The translations under genes and the position numbers were made by a program. This document shows positions 11,247 to 18,868 of a stretch of DNA of 28,620 nucleotides, piece by piece (position 1 is the first letter of the stretch; the number at the start of each line of letters is the position of its first letter). The DNA comes from a virus, in the IMG/VR virus record IMGVR_UViG_3300037150_000193, positions 1 through 28,620 of that record. One strand, given 5' to 3'. The notes below the pieces were generated by a model, which did not search any database, had not been told where the DNA came from, and was given only the letters and a program-made list of their open reading frames with translations.

Positions 11247-13604
11247 TTAAGCTCTCCCATGATGCGCCATAAACGGCATTGACGCGGCCGGCGTGGGCCG
11301 ATTAGTGTTTGCGGCTTCGTAGGCTTTCGCTACCGCGTGAGGATCGGTAATTTGAAGCGCGAGCGAATCGGTTTTGATATACAAACGCGGCTTGCCGCCG
11401 TCAGGTATCACGGTGTTATTTACGCGGCCGTCACTAAGCGCGGGATGCCAACGGTACCCGAGATTTTCAAGCATCTCTTTGCGGCGGTTATGCGTGATCT
11501 TTCCACGGAGCCGCATTCCCTCGATCAACTTATCCAGATAGATCGAAGAGATCCAACCCCCATTGAAACCAGGTAAGCCCTGGGCGACGGCTTCTAAGAT
11601 TTCTTGTTCGATCGATCCCGTGGAATTAAGGATAGCTTCGGCCGTGGTTGTAGTCTCGGGGGCGCGCTGGCACTCGCCGGCGGGATTGTAAGCAATGGGT
11701 ATTTGATATGTATGGAGAAATTCTGAGACGATTGCGTAACCGTCACCGCGGAGCCATCGGTAAAGGTTCGGAAAATAATCTCCCTGCATTCCATCTCGCG
11801 CGAGATCTTCCACGTTCTGCTGTGCCGAGAAAAGTAGGCAAAATCGGCGGTCGTTAGCTGTTTTCTTGATGCCATCTTTGTGATTGCTGTTAAAGATGAA
11901 ATTACCGCATATGTCAGCGCTCGTCTGGTCAACTCCTTTAGCTTCGATCTCAAGACCATCACCCCCGGTAATCATGGGTTTTAATTCTTCGATCACTTCG
12001 CGGCGCGCGTCAGGAACGTAAATATCCTCAACGGCGAAAAATAGTTTGTTCAGCATCCAGGCGTTGAATTCCTTCGAGAGCTTGGATGCTTTCGGCCAAT
12101 GCACATAGCGGCGCCCAATGGCTTCAGCAACGCATCGGGTAAACAGCGTTTTGCCGTTTCCCTCTACCCCTTGGAGGAGTGGAGCCCATTGGAATTTGAT
12201 TCCTTTATGTTGAACGCAAGCGGCCATATAAGAAAGCAGAATATCGCGATCCCGTTGATCGGGTAACACTTTTGCTAAATGGTCAACGAAGGGAGCCGGA
12301 TCTCCAACTTTGCGCGCAACCTCAATTGAAACGTAGATATTGACGAACGTTTGCCCGTTCCGCTCCACGATGTAAGCCGCCGGGAGATCCGGCCGGAAGC
12401 AAGTTCCGTTCACCTTGGGGTATTGGATGAGTTGCGATTGACTGTAAGCCTCCCAAGGATCTCGGGATATGCGCTCGTTGTTGTGATCCATCATGAACGA
12501 ATAGCCCCCGAAGTGAACCCGGAATTGCTCGGGCTTTAAGACTTGGCCTCCCGGTACCAGAACCCTATGGGAATCGGCGATATAGACGGTATTGGCGAAC
12601 AGGATCATTTGTTCGGCGATACTGAGGAGCCGATTACCCTCAATCGCCGCGCTTGCCGGCGCCTGAGGGCCTACAGGCGAGCCCGCGAGCGGCGGGGAGG
12701 GGCGCTTATCCTTCAATACGTCCACTTGGCGCGCCACGGCCCCTAGAATCGTTCGGGGAAGGTAATCTTCGCGCTCCCACTTATCTCGAGCGAGCCGGCT
12801 GGCCGGCATGAGCCGCCGGATGCGCTCGCAATCCTTACCCGTCCAAAAGGCGAGATGCTGAGCAAGGGCCGCATCGGCCGCGGAACAGTCATACGGCCGG
12901 CCGCTCTGATCGGGGTAAGCGCCGGCGAGAGCCTTCTCATCAGCAAGCCATAAATCGGCGAAGCTCGCGCGGTTGCCGAACGCTGCGGCCACCGAATGAG
13001 ATTGCATGGCGCGCCGGATAAGCTCAGCATCATCGGCCGGCCCGTACCATTCAGGATCGGGCTCAGTAGCCCACGCGGCGGTAGTTCCTTGCGAAGCGTC
13101 AGGTGGAAAATAGTAGCTCACCAGGCTCGGAAGAATAGCGGAAGCGTCAGCGTCCCAGGAACCTTGAGCGTTGATTCCCGTGAGAGCCACGAAGCGGCCA
13201 GATTCGTAAAATTCCAAACCCATCGCGTCGTTGCGGCATCCGTGAATGGGGGGTTTACCTGAGCCGAAGATATGAATTCCGCGCCCTGAACGGCTCACTT
13301 CCATATAGCAACCCGCAAGCATTTGACATAGCCGCAGAGCTATCGGGCTCCACGTCCCATCAGGCATCATGCAGTTGTCTATATCGAGGAAAAAGTAAGG
13401 ATCGTTCGGAGTGAACACGAACCCTACGCCGTAATCGGCTCCCCAAAGCATCGCGGTTGAGTGGGCGAATTCTTCATCCATCCAAATAGAGGGATCATGA
13501 GCGTTCGCCACTTGGCCTGTGCGCCAATCGAGGGGAAGTTTTTCAGTTTTTCCGGCGGCCTTGGGAACCGCTCGATAGATGATGAATTGCTTTAGAGCGG
13601 GCAT
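11247..13604 (-). CDS. PrimPol-SF3 helicase replication protein
   Basis: This is a 785-residue primase-polymerase fused to a superfamily 3 helicase, the general plan of NrS-1-type phage polymerases. N-terminal PrimPol motifs: FFLDIDNC (Asp74, Asp76), SRSGRGIHIFG (His111) and GLEFYESGRF (Glu131). A helix-bundle region follows at about 190-290. The linker module NRLLS to WEAY (324-387) is duplicated in the 7569 gene. The SF3 ATPase has Walker A GVEGNGKT (479-486), Walker B FAVEDIYV and the sensor segment FIFNSNHKDG. An open extension reaches 13718, but the ATG at 13604 follows the methyltransferase stop by one base. It probably primes and unwinds at the phage origin. Confidence 0.88.
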   Translation of the reverse strand: MPALKQFIIYRAVPKAAGKTEKLPLDWRTGQVANAHDPSIWMDEEFAHSTAMLWGADYGVGFVFTPNDPYFFLDIDNCMMPDGTWSPIALRLCQMLAGCYMEVSRSGRGIHIFGSGKPPIHGCRNDAMGLEFYESGRFVALTGINAQGSWDADASAILPSLVSYYFPPDASQGTTAAWATEPDPEWYGPADDAELIRRAMQSHSVAAAFGNRASFADLWLADEKALAGAYPDQSGRPYDCSAADAALAQHLAFWTGKDCERIRRLMPASRLARDKWEREDYLPRTILGAVARQVDVLKDKRPSPPLAGSPVGPQAPASAAIEGNRLLSIAEQMILFANTVYIADSHRVLVPGGQVLKPEQFRVHFGGYSFMMDHNNERISRDPWEAYSQSQLIQYPKVNGTCFRPDLPAAYIVERNGQTFVNIYVSIEVARKVGDPAPFVDHLAKVLPDQRDRDILLSYMAACVQHKGIKFQWAPLLQGVEGNGKTLFTRCVAEAIGRRYVHWPKASKLSKEFNAWMLNKLFFAVEDIYVPDARREVIEELKPMITGGDGLEIEAKGVDQTSADICGNFIFNSNHKDGIKKTANDRRFCLLFSAQQNVEDLARDGMQGDYFPNLYRWLRGDGYAIVSEFLHTYQIPIAYNPAGECQRAPETTTTAEAILNSTGSIEQEILEAVAQGLPGFNGGWISSIYLDKLIEGMRLRGKITHNRRKEMLENLGYRWHPALSDGRVNNTVIPDGGKPRLYIKTDSLALQITDPHAVAKAYEAANTNRPTPAASMPFMAHHGRA

Positions 13605-13605
13605 A

Positions 13606-14322
13606 TCAGCGGCAAGCCTTCTCGTACTCAGCAATTGCAATGCGAGTAGAGGCAATTTGAAAGTAGTTCGGATCTTGCTCGATTCCAATGAACTCTCGGC
13701 CTGTATTGACGCAAGCAACGCCCGTGGTTCCTGAGCCCATGCAATTATCGAGAACAGTGTCGCCTGGGTTCGTGTAAGTTTTGATGAGATATTCCATCAA
13801 GGCGACGGGCTTTTGAGTTGGATGGAATTCCGCTTTAATGTCCACATCAAATTTAATGACTGAACGCGGATAGCGAGTTTCGCAATTTTTTACTTCAGAA
13901 AAATTTACCGCCCCATAGCAATCTCCAGAATCCCCGGGTTTATGGGAATTAGAATAGGCTTTCCCTGTTCCCATTTGAGGATTATAAATAGGCTTTCCGA
14001 AAACGAGAACATCTTCATGGGCTCGCATTGGCCGTCGTTTAGCATCTAAGTGGCCTGTTGATTTATTTTTTTCCCAAATCCATTGATACTTGAATTGCTC
14101 TCGGTTGCTCATTACTAAAGCGGAAGTGAAAGGCTGAGCGGCCGTCAATACGATAGCTCCGCGCGCAACCCGGGAATACGCCGCCCATAACGCATCGAGA
14201 TGAATGATCGTATCCCATTTATTGTTTGTAGTCCCATACGGCAAATCGCAGAGGATTAAATCAACCGATGCGGGCGCGAGAGTGGGCATGATTTGAAGGC
14301 AATCGCCTTGTAGCAAGAGCAT
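13606..14322 (-). CDS. DNA methyltransferase 1 (beta-class amino-methyltransferase)
   Basis: This 238-residue SAM-dependent enzyme methylates an exocyclic amino group (N6-adenine or N4-cytosine). The catalytic motif is DLPYG (26-30), a DPPY variant. The cofactor-binding loop LDNCMGSGTTG comes near the C-terminus (191-201). The order catalytic - target recognition - cofactor defines the beta class. Residues 5-32 and 167-238 are nearly identical to the second methyltransferase at 17646-18386; the middle (about 33-166), which contains the target-recognition part, is only weakly similar. The ATG overlaps the stop of the upstream gene (TGATG). No restriction endonuclease of matching type is visible, so it is probably an orphan protective enzyme. 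Confidence 0.9.
   Translation of the reverse strand: MLLLQGDCLQIMPTLAPASVDLILCDLPYGTTNNKWDTIIHLDALWAAYSRVARGAIVLTAAQPFTSALVMSNREQFKYQWIWEKNKSTGHLDAKRRPMRAHEDVLVFGKPIYNPQMGTGKAYSNSHKPGDSGDCYGAVNFSEVKNCETRYPRSVIKFDVDIKAEFHPTQKPVALMEYLIKTYTNPGDTVLDNCMGSGTTGVACVNTGREFIGIEQDPNYFQIASTRIAIAEYEKACR
13611..13824. repeat. Direct repeat A, copy 1 (methyltransferase C-terminal part)
   Basis: These 214 bases match 17651-17864 with nine mismatches by eye, about 96 percent identity, in the same orientation, 4040 bases apart. A second block, 14228-14310, matches 18292-18374 with two mismatches (N-terminal coding end). The sequences between the blocks differ strongly. Confidence 0.93.
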
Positions 14323-14627
14323 CAGTCCACCATTGTTGCAGCGGCTTTATGTTTGATGATCGGTGAGAGAGCGCGCGCCGAAGGATCTCCCGCCGCTAAG
14401 CCCTGAGCAATTAGATCAAAGTATTCATGCTTGATGGCCGTTTTCATCAGCGTTCGGCGAACAACATCCATTGAGCCCAACCGTTGAGATACGAGAGAAT
14501 CAGCGCATCGCGCCTCATTGGCAATACGAGCGCGCGTGAGGGCCGCCCATCCACCAGGCTTGCGAGCTAGACGCATCGCGGCAATGAGAATTACTTCGCG
14601 GCGAGCTATGGGATTTAAGCGGCTCAT
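14322..14627 (-). CDS. TetR-like helix-turn-helix protein, 101 residues
   Basis: The segment REVILIAAMRLARKPGGWAA, then LTRARIANEARCADSLVSQR and LGSMDVVRRTLMKTAI (about 10-65), reads like the three-helix DNA-binding domain of TetR proteins: a first helix, an HTH with A-x-EA, and a recognition helix ending in the region where TetR has the FG-K motif. The large ligand domain is missing, so it is a free-standing HTH. It may regulate the leftward operon or act as a DNA-binding cofactor. It overlaps the VRR-NUC gene by ATGA and the methyltransferase by one base. Confidence 0.65.
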   Translation of the reverse strand: MSRLNPIARREVILIAAMRLARKPGGWAALTRARIANEARCADSLVSQRLGSMDVVRRTLMKTAIKHEYFDLIAQGLAAGDPSARALSPIIKHKAAATMVD

Positions 14628-15124
14628 AGACTACCTTCCCCGGTACAAAATCCCGCATCGCCGCCATCCGCTATCACTAGCTCGGCCCATTTGAGCTGAG
14701 CCGTTTCATGCTCATCGCCGGTAAACTTCCAACCGGGCCGTTTACATTCGCGCGAAAGGAATTGTGCGATAGTTGAGCCAACGAGAGCATCCGTAATCAA
14801 CAGTGGCCTCCATCCGATGAGATCTGCGCTCTTGATTATTTTGTTGAGTGCCGGCGAATCGTTCCCGAGTCCATATCTTACCGGAACCCCGCGTTTATCG
14901 AGGAGAGCCCCAACGTTGTTACGCCAAAGCCTCAAGCCTTTATGTGAGGCTTCGAGTCTCACCAGGGATTGAGTGAAAGCCTCATCCTTTTGGAATCCAT
15001 CAGAGGGATAGCGCTTCTCACTCGGGCAAGGAACATGATCGATGCCGAAAATATCTTTAAGCTCTTGCAGAGCTTCGAGAGATACGTCGTGACGGATAGC
15101 CCATTTGATTACGTCAGGATTCAT
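14624..15124 (-). CDS. VRR-NUC domain nuclease
   Basis: This 166-residue protein belongs to the PD-(D/E)xK fold, VRR-NUC type, often associated with phage replication and Holliday-junction processing. Motifs: RLEASHKGLRLWRNNVGA (57-74) with the conserved R-x-N-N-VG, SADLIGW (Asp101), SRECKRPGWK (Glu126, Lys128, the ExK pair) and GGDAGFCTGEGSL at the end. All catalytic positions are present. It lies between the MazG-like gene and the HTH gene with ATGA overlaps at both sides, upstream of the PrimPol helicase in transcription order, consistent with a replication/recombination role. Confidence 0.85.
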   Translation of the reverse strand: MNPDVIKWAIRHDVSLEALQELKDIFGIDHVPCPSEKRYPSDGFQKDEAFTQSLVRLEASHKGLRLWRNNVGALLDKRGVPVRYGLGNDSPALNKIIKSADLIGWRPLLITDALVGSTIAQFLSRECKRPGWKFTGDEHETAQLKWAELVIADGGDAGFCTGEGSL

Positions 15125-15540
15125 TTAGACGCCTTACGCCGCTTCAATTCCTCACGGTGAAACTTCGTAGCTGAGCGGCCGAAGAGATCGTTAATTCCAA
15201 CCACTGAATCAAGAGCTTTGGGCGCGAGCCGTTCCACTTCGGAGAGACAATTCAAAGCCCAAAGCATTCCGCCAAGGTTATCGTCAATCTCGTTTCCGTT
15301 CTCCATGAAATTGAGGAGATGCTCAACAAGATGGTTGAATCGATCCGCAACATACTCGGCATCGTTGATGCCTTGCCGCCACTGAACCGAGCCGTATTTC
15401 TGAGCACCAACGCTCATGCGTTTTGCGAGCCGGCGGATCGTGTGAGGGGAAATCAAATTGAAGTTAAGCGCCTTGAAAGAACTTTGAGCCGCGCTTGTTC
15501 CCGTGGTAACTTTCGTGGTTTCGCTGGCAATATGTCTCAT
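15121..15540 (-). CDS. MazG-like dNTP pyrophosphohydrolase (dATP/dGTP diphosphohydrolase N-terminal family)
   Basis: This 139-residue helical protein has LAKRMSVGAQKYGSVQWRQG, then AEYVADRFNHLVEHLLNFME and IDDNLGGMLWALNCLSEVER. The GA-x-KYG signature followed by helices with E and D ligands places it with the all-alpha nucleotide pyrophosphohydrolases annotated in phages as dATP/dGTP diphosphohydrolase or DUF5664. The expected reaction is dNTP to dNMP plus pyrophosphate. The usual R-H-L histidine is F-N-H here, with E-ID-D afterwards. It is coupled to both neighbours. With the HD phosphohydrolase at 18865-19404 it suggests active dNTP-pool control; substrate preference cannot be read from the sequence. 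Confidence 0.7.
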   Translation of the reverse strand: MRHIASETTKVTTGTSAAQSSFKALNFNLISPHTIRRLAKRMSVGAQKYGSVQWRQGINDAEYVADRFNHLVEHLLNFMENGNEIDDNLGGMLWALNCLSEVERLAPKALDSVVGINDLFGRSATKFHREELKRRKASK

Positions 15541-15827
15541 CAGTAGGTAGTAATTTCCCCTTCTTTACGGATTTGAATGTTGAACGGCATGAACGCGCGG
15601 CCGAATGTCAGTTGAGTAAGCATCAAATCGCCGCCGGCCGCGATGAGCGCGCGCTCCTCATCATCCAGGCGGAGCCTAACCACTATTCCTGAGTTTGGAA
15701 CGCGCTTGCCCTTGACTACGAAATCGAGAATCAAACCCCAAATTCGCGGCCGTTTCTTTTCGTCGCGCTCTATTACTTCCTGCATTCCGATTTGATCGGG
15801 AGTAAAAACCGGCGTAACCGATTTCAT
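15540..15827 (-). CDS. Hypothetical protein, 95 residues
   Basis: Unrecognised family. The C-terminal two thirds (GLILDFVVKGKRVPNSGIVV, RLRLDDEERALIAAGGDLML, TQLTFGRAFMPFNIQIRKEG) are rich in short beta strands with one helix and look like a compact domain. An in-frame ATG at 15836 lies immediately after the GGAAGAGG purine run, leaving no spacing, so the ATG at 15827, nine bases after it, is preferred. The frame extends to a TTG at 15869. A second frame (15676-15885) overlaps it but is considered non-coding. The stop overlaps the start of the MazG-like gene. Confidence 0.6.
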   Translation of the reverse strand: MKSVTPVFTPDQIGMQEVIERDEKKRPRIWGLILDFVVKGKRVPNSGIVVRLRLDDEERALIAAGGDLMLTQLTFGRAFMPFNIQIRKEGEITTY

Positions 15828-15900
15828 CGCAACCATCCTCTTCCGTGTCAATCTCGAAATATCCAACAAACGGATTATTCTGCATGACTCACCTACTTAT

Positions 15901-17646
15901 TCACTCATGAGCAAAGTATATTTCCGCGTTGATACTCCCGTCAATACCGAACTTGGAAAGCTCAGTAAGTATCTTCGTGCTAAGTTCATTAGCTTCGCGG
16001 CTCCCAAGTAACTGAGCATTACCTACATCGATACCAAAGCGAAAATAAAAACGCCGATAGCTCTCAGATTCCTTATGCCCTCTCGCGTGTTCCATTCCCG
16101 CAAACCAGGCAATAGCGTTTCGCAACGCTCGTTGAGCATCTTGCCGTTTCATGTGATTGGAGCGGCCGCCCATTTGCGCCTCAATTGAAAGCCCCTGAGG
16201 AGCGTAAAAATCCCCATCAATGCGCGAGATACTTCCACGGAGAGCCGTCAGGGTTGCGGCATCCAACTCAGTTAAATCGCCGTCAACGAACTCAGGGCTA
16301 CTCCGCGAACCGGGCTCAGGATAGAAACCGCAGTAAGGGCAACAACGATGAGTGCGCTCATAGGGTTGTAAGCAATCTCCGTTAGCGCAAACTCTGATCG
16401 GAATAGCGTCAGATTTCTTTGAACCTCTTTTATCTCTTCTATCGAGTGACCATTCCCGCCGAGCATCAGGGAGCCCATGCCGAAGAACATTATTAACATG
16501 GTCGATGATTATTGCGGTTGGCTTGTTACTCTCAGCAATCGCGCGCTTACGTCCATCGTTGCCGAGCGTATCCCAAATGGAACTTAGATATTCTGAAATC
16601 ATCAGGCGGAGAGCCCGCCCAAATTGTTGAGAGTAGAGCGCGAAGCTCTCAGTAGGCCGCGCGAAACTTACAACCTCGATAGCCGGCAAGTCGAAGCCTT
16701 CACCGAATAAATCAACATTCACCAGTTGAAGAATTTCCCGATTTTTGAAGCGCCGAAGAATGTTGGCTCGAAGAGAGTCCGGGGTTTTCGCGCTAACAAC
16801 TTCGGCGGGAACACCTTGCGCGCGATAGGCCGCCGCCGTCTCGCCGGCCGCTTCAACGTCAACGGCAAACGTAACCCCGAGCTTACCGGGAGTGAGACGC
16901 AAATAATGCTTGACGGCATCGCCGGTAATACTCGAAGAGTGTACGGCTTTCCTGAGTTGATCGGCATTGTAATCACCCGTAGCTTGACTTATTTTCACAT
17001 CATCTAGGTTCAAATCGGAAGGGGGAGCGAAGATCCTGTAATCGGTGAGATACCCCATATCGATAATTTCCCGCATGGTTGGGGCGAGAACCATTGCATC
17101 AACCAATCCATCAGCATGACGGCCCAGGCCGCGCCCATCAGCTCGCAGAGGGGTAGCCGTGGGAAAGAGCCCCCGAGCATTCGGGAACATCAGCGCGGCC
17201 CGCCCCCATTTATTTTCCTTTAGAACATGGTGACCCTCATCCTGAACCTCTAAGCGAATCTGTTGAAACCAAGGCTCGGCCGCCATCCTGACGATAGTGT
17301 CAACACCCCCAACTCCTGTTTTTGCGGTTGGATCGAGGAAGGTGTATCCAAGCTCGGCGACTTGTAGAGCCGTGATTACTCGCACCAGGGAGGAACCTTT
17401 GCGGGCTCCCGCTATTCGATGCCTAACGCCGTTCCGCGCGAGCGCAATGCTGATTTGGGAGACTAGCTCCTGACGGTGAGCAATGGCGATTGAGGCTCCC
17501 GGCTCATCGTAAAGAATTTTCGAGAGTACGACCGTCTTACCGCTACCAGTGGCGGCCACTGGCATTACATTCACGGCCCCATTACTCCAAGCGGAATAGA
17601 TGTTTTGCTCTAACCGTTGCTGGAAAGCTCGAAGGGGAACCGGCAT
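15901..17646 (-). CDS. SF2 DNA/RNA helicase (DEAD/DEAH type)
   Basis: A 581-residue superfamily 2 helicase related to the ResIII/UvsW-like group. Motif I is ATGSGKT (32-38), motif II DEGH (136-139), motif III TATP (163-166). The C-terminal RecA domain has VNVDLFGEGFDLPAIEVV (motif V region) and QQFGRALR (motif VI). A zinc knuckle, CANGDC and CCPYCG, lies at about 410-435, followed by an extra C-terminal domain with YRRFYFRFGID. The frame opens at a TTG, but the ATG at 17646 overlaps the methyltransferase stop (TAATG) and is preferred. It probably acts in branch migration, origin melting or repair; the partner is unknown. Confidence 0.88.
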   Translation of the reverse strand: MPVPLRAFQQRLEQNIYSAWSNGAVNVMPVAATGSGKTVVLSKILYDEPGASIAIAHRQELVSQISIALARNGVRHRIAGARKGSSLVRVITALQVAELGYTFLDPTAKTGVGGVDTIVRMAAEPWFQQIRLEVQDEGHHVLKENKWGRAALMFPNARGLFPTATPLRADGRGLGRHADGLVDAMVLAPTMREIIDMGYLTDYRIFAPPSDLNLDDVKISQATGDYNADQLRKAVHSSSITGDAVKHYLRLTPGKLGVTFAVDVEAAGETAAAYRAQGVPAEVVSAKTPDSLRANILRRFKNREILQLVNVDLFGEGFDLPAIEVVSFARPTESFALYSQQFGRALRLMISEYLSSIWDTLGNDGRKRAIAESNKPTAIIIDHVNNVLRHGLPDARREWSLDRRDKRGSKKSDAIPIRVCANGDCLQPYERTHRCCPYCGFYPEPGSRSSPEFVDGDLTELDAATLTALRGSISRIDGDFYAPQGLSIEAQMGGRSNHMKRQDAQRALRNAIAWFAGMEHARGHKESESYRRFYFRFGIDVGNAQLLGSREANELSTKILTELSKFGIDGSINAEIYFAHE

Positions 17647-18386
17647 TATCGGCAAGCCCTTTCGTACTCAGCAATTGCAATGCGAGTAGAGGCAATTTGA
17701 AAGTAGTTCGGATCTTGCTCGATTCCAATGAACTCGCGGCCTGTATTCACGCAAGCGACGCCCGTTGTTCCCGAGCCCATGCAATTATCGAGAACGGTGT
17801 CGCCTGGGTTCGTGTAAGTTTTGATTAGATATTCCATCAAGGCGACGGGCTTTTGAGTTGGATGAACTGAAGTAACGCTGCTCCCCGCGTTGCTGATGGA
17901 AATTATCGTTTTCGGATACCATTCGTCATACACTTTTCCTTGCGGAGCATTACTTACTCCGCCCATTATTTCTGTTCTAGCGTATTCAGTTTTTCCTCTC
18001 CGTTCAATTTTTTCAGGCGGCCTTTTTACCATTTGTGGATTGTAAGTGGGAGCATTTTTATAAAAAACAGAGATACATTCACTTTGAGCCATCGGCCTTT
18101 TCTTAGCAACGAGATGGCCCCTTGCCGTTACTTTATCCCACGTCCAATCATAACGATAATCTTTGATATTTGAGCAACGTAAAAAGCTGCTAAAAGGCTC
18201 ACTCCCAGTCAATACAATAGCTCCCCGCGAGAGCCGCGCATATTCCCTCCACAAAGGTTCAAAGGGAATGATCGAATCCCACTTACAAGCGGTAGTTCCA
18301 TACGGCAAATCGCAGAGGATTAAATCAACCGACGCGGGCGCGAGAGTGGGCATGATTTGAAGGCAATCGCCTTGGATTAGTCGCAT
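17646..18386 (-). CDS. DNA methyltransferase 2 (beta-class, paralogue of methyltransferase 1)
   Basis: This 246-residue enzyme shares with the 13606-14322 gene the QGDCLQIMPTLAPASVDLI start, DLPYG catalytic motif, HPTQKPVALMEYLIKTYTNP and the MGSGTTG cofactor loop through to the AEYE-x-ACR end. The middle (about 33-174) is different: WDKVTARGHLVAKKRPMAQ is recognisably homologous, but the specificity segment with PPEKIERRGKTEYAR and IMGGVSNAPQG is unrelated. It should therefore recognise another sequence. The ATG at 18386 is preferred over an in-frame TTG at 18404. It is the first gene of the leftward replication operon and diverges from the RAMA gene. Confidence 0.9.
   Translation of the reverse strand: MRLIQGDCLQIMPTLAPASVDLILCDLPYGTTACKWDSIIPFEPLWREYARLSRGAIVLTGSEPFSSFLRCSNIKDYRYDWTWDKVTARGHLVAKKRPMAQSECISVFYKNAPTYNPQMVKRPPEKIERRGKTEYARTEIMGGVSNAPQGKVYDEWYPKTIISISNAGSSVTSVHPTQKPVALMEYLIKTYTNPGDTVLDNCMGSGTTGVACVNTGREFIGIEQDPNYFQIASTRIAIAEYERACR
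17651..17864. repeat. Direct repeat A, copy 2
   Basis: This is the partner of 13611-13824 (nine mismatches over 214 bases). A companion block at 18292-18374 pairs with 14228-14310 (83 bases, two mismatches). Recombination between the A copies would remove the SF2 helicase, nuclease, MazG-like and HTH genes. Confidence 0.93.
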
Positions 18387-18443
18387 AAATCTCTCATTCC
18401 TCAATACTTAAAAATTTTTTCGCAAAGTGAGCAATATTGACCA

Positions 18444-18488
18444 TTGCCTATGAATCTAAAGTAGGATATATTGACGGTATCGTCAATA
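18444..18488 (+). promoter_or_regulatory. Promoter and palindromic operator upstream of the RAMA gene
   Basis: A -35-like TTGCCT (18444-18449) and a -10 TATATT (18467-18472) are 17 bases apart. An 8-bp inverted repeat TATTGACG-GTAT-CGTCAATA (18469-18488) covers the -10 and the start point. The core TGACG-N4-CGTCA recurs at 19427-19440 in the next divergent gap. A half-site-like TATTGACC lies at 18435-18442, nearer the leftward gene. The GGAGG ribosome site follows the operator immediately. Confidence 0.6.
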
Positions 18489-18502
18489 AGGGAGGTTCCA
18501 CC

Positions 18503-18868
18503 ATGAGCCGGGAATCATTTTTGAGCGCAAGAGTAATGAAGGAATTGAAGCGTCTACGCTTAGACGCCGATGCGATCCTCTGCAAGCATTTGAATATGCC
18601 GAGCGAGGGATTCTTAACCTCTGACGGGAAATATCTTCCCGAAGGAACCGTTCTGATCGCCTGGTTTAAGGAAAAGGCACTCGCGGCAGTAATCAAGAAT
18701 GGTGCTATCGAAGCTGGGGGCAAAACTTACTCCTCACTTTCAGGGGCCGCCGCTCACTTTACGGGCCGGCCTACAACAAACGGATGGGATTTTTGGTATG
18801 CTCGGCCTCCCGGAAAAACTGAATTCATCCCCGTTCAGAAAGCGGCTGAGCTGATGAAAGCGACCTAA
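18503..18868 (+). CDS. RAMA-domain protein, 121 residues
   Basis: The region about 34-99 has LTSDGKYLPEGTVLIAWFKE, then AAVIKNGAIEAGGKTYSSLS, GAAAHFTGRP and NGWDFW. This is the RAMA pattern (Restriction Enzyme Adenine Methylase Associated domain: L-x-PG-T, a G-x-I strand pair, a hydrophobic S-x2-AA helix and the NGW-x-FW end). RAMA domains accompany restriction and modification enzymes and are predicted to bind modified DNA. Residues 1-33 form a basic helical extension (VMKELKRLRLDADAILCKHL). The start at 18503 has GGAGG seven bases upstream; an earlier ATG at 18437 would run through the operator. It is transcribed away from methyltransferase 2, and its stop overlaps that of the HD gene. Confidence 0.75.
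   Translation: MSRESFLSARVMKELKRLRLDADAILCKHLNMPSEGFLTSDGKYLPEGTVLIAWFKEKALAAVIKNGAIEAGGKTYSSLSGAAAHFTGRPTTNGWDFWYARPPGKTEFIPVQKAAELMKAT

Noticed and set aside
13605-13718. N-terminal extension of the PrimPol helicase
   Set aside because: It would overlap the methyltransferase end by over 100 bases; the ATG at 13604 directly after that stop fits better and begins with a typical PrimPol start.
15676-15885. Frame beginning MQNNPFVGYFEID upstream of and overlapping the 95-residue gene
   Set aside because: It has a possible AGG ribosome site, but its second half is Arg/Ser-rich shadow of the 15540-15827 gene; at most it may encode a short leader.
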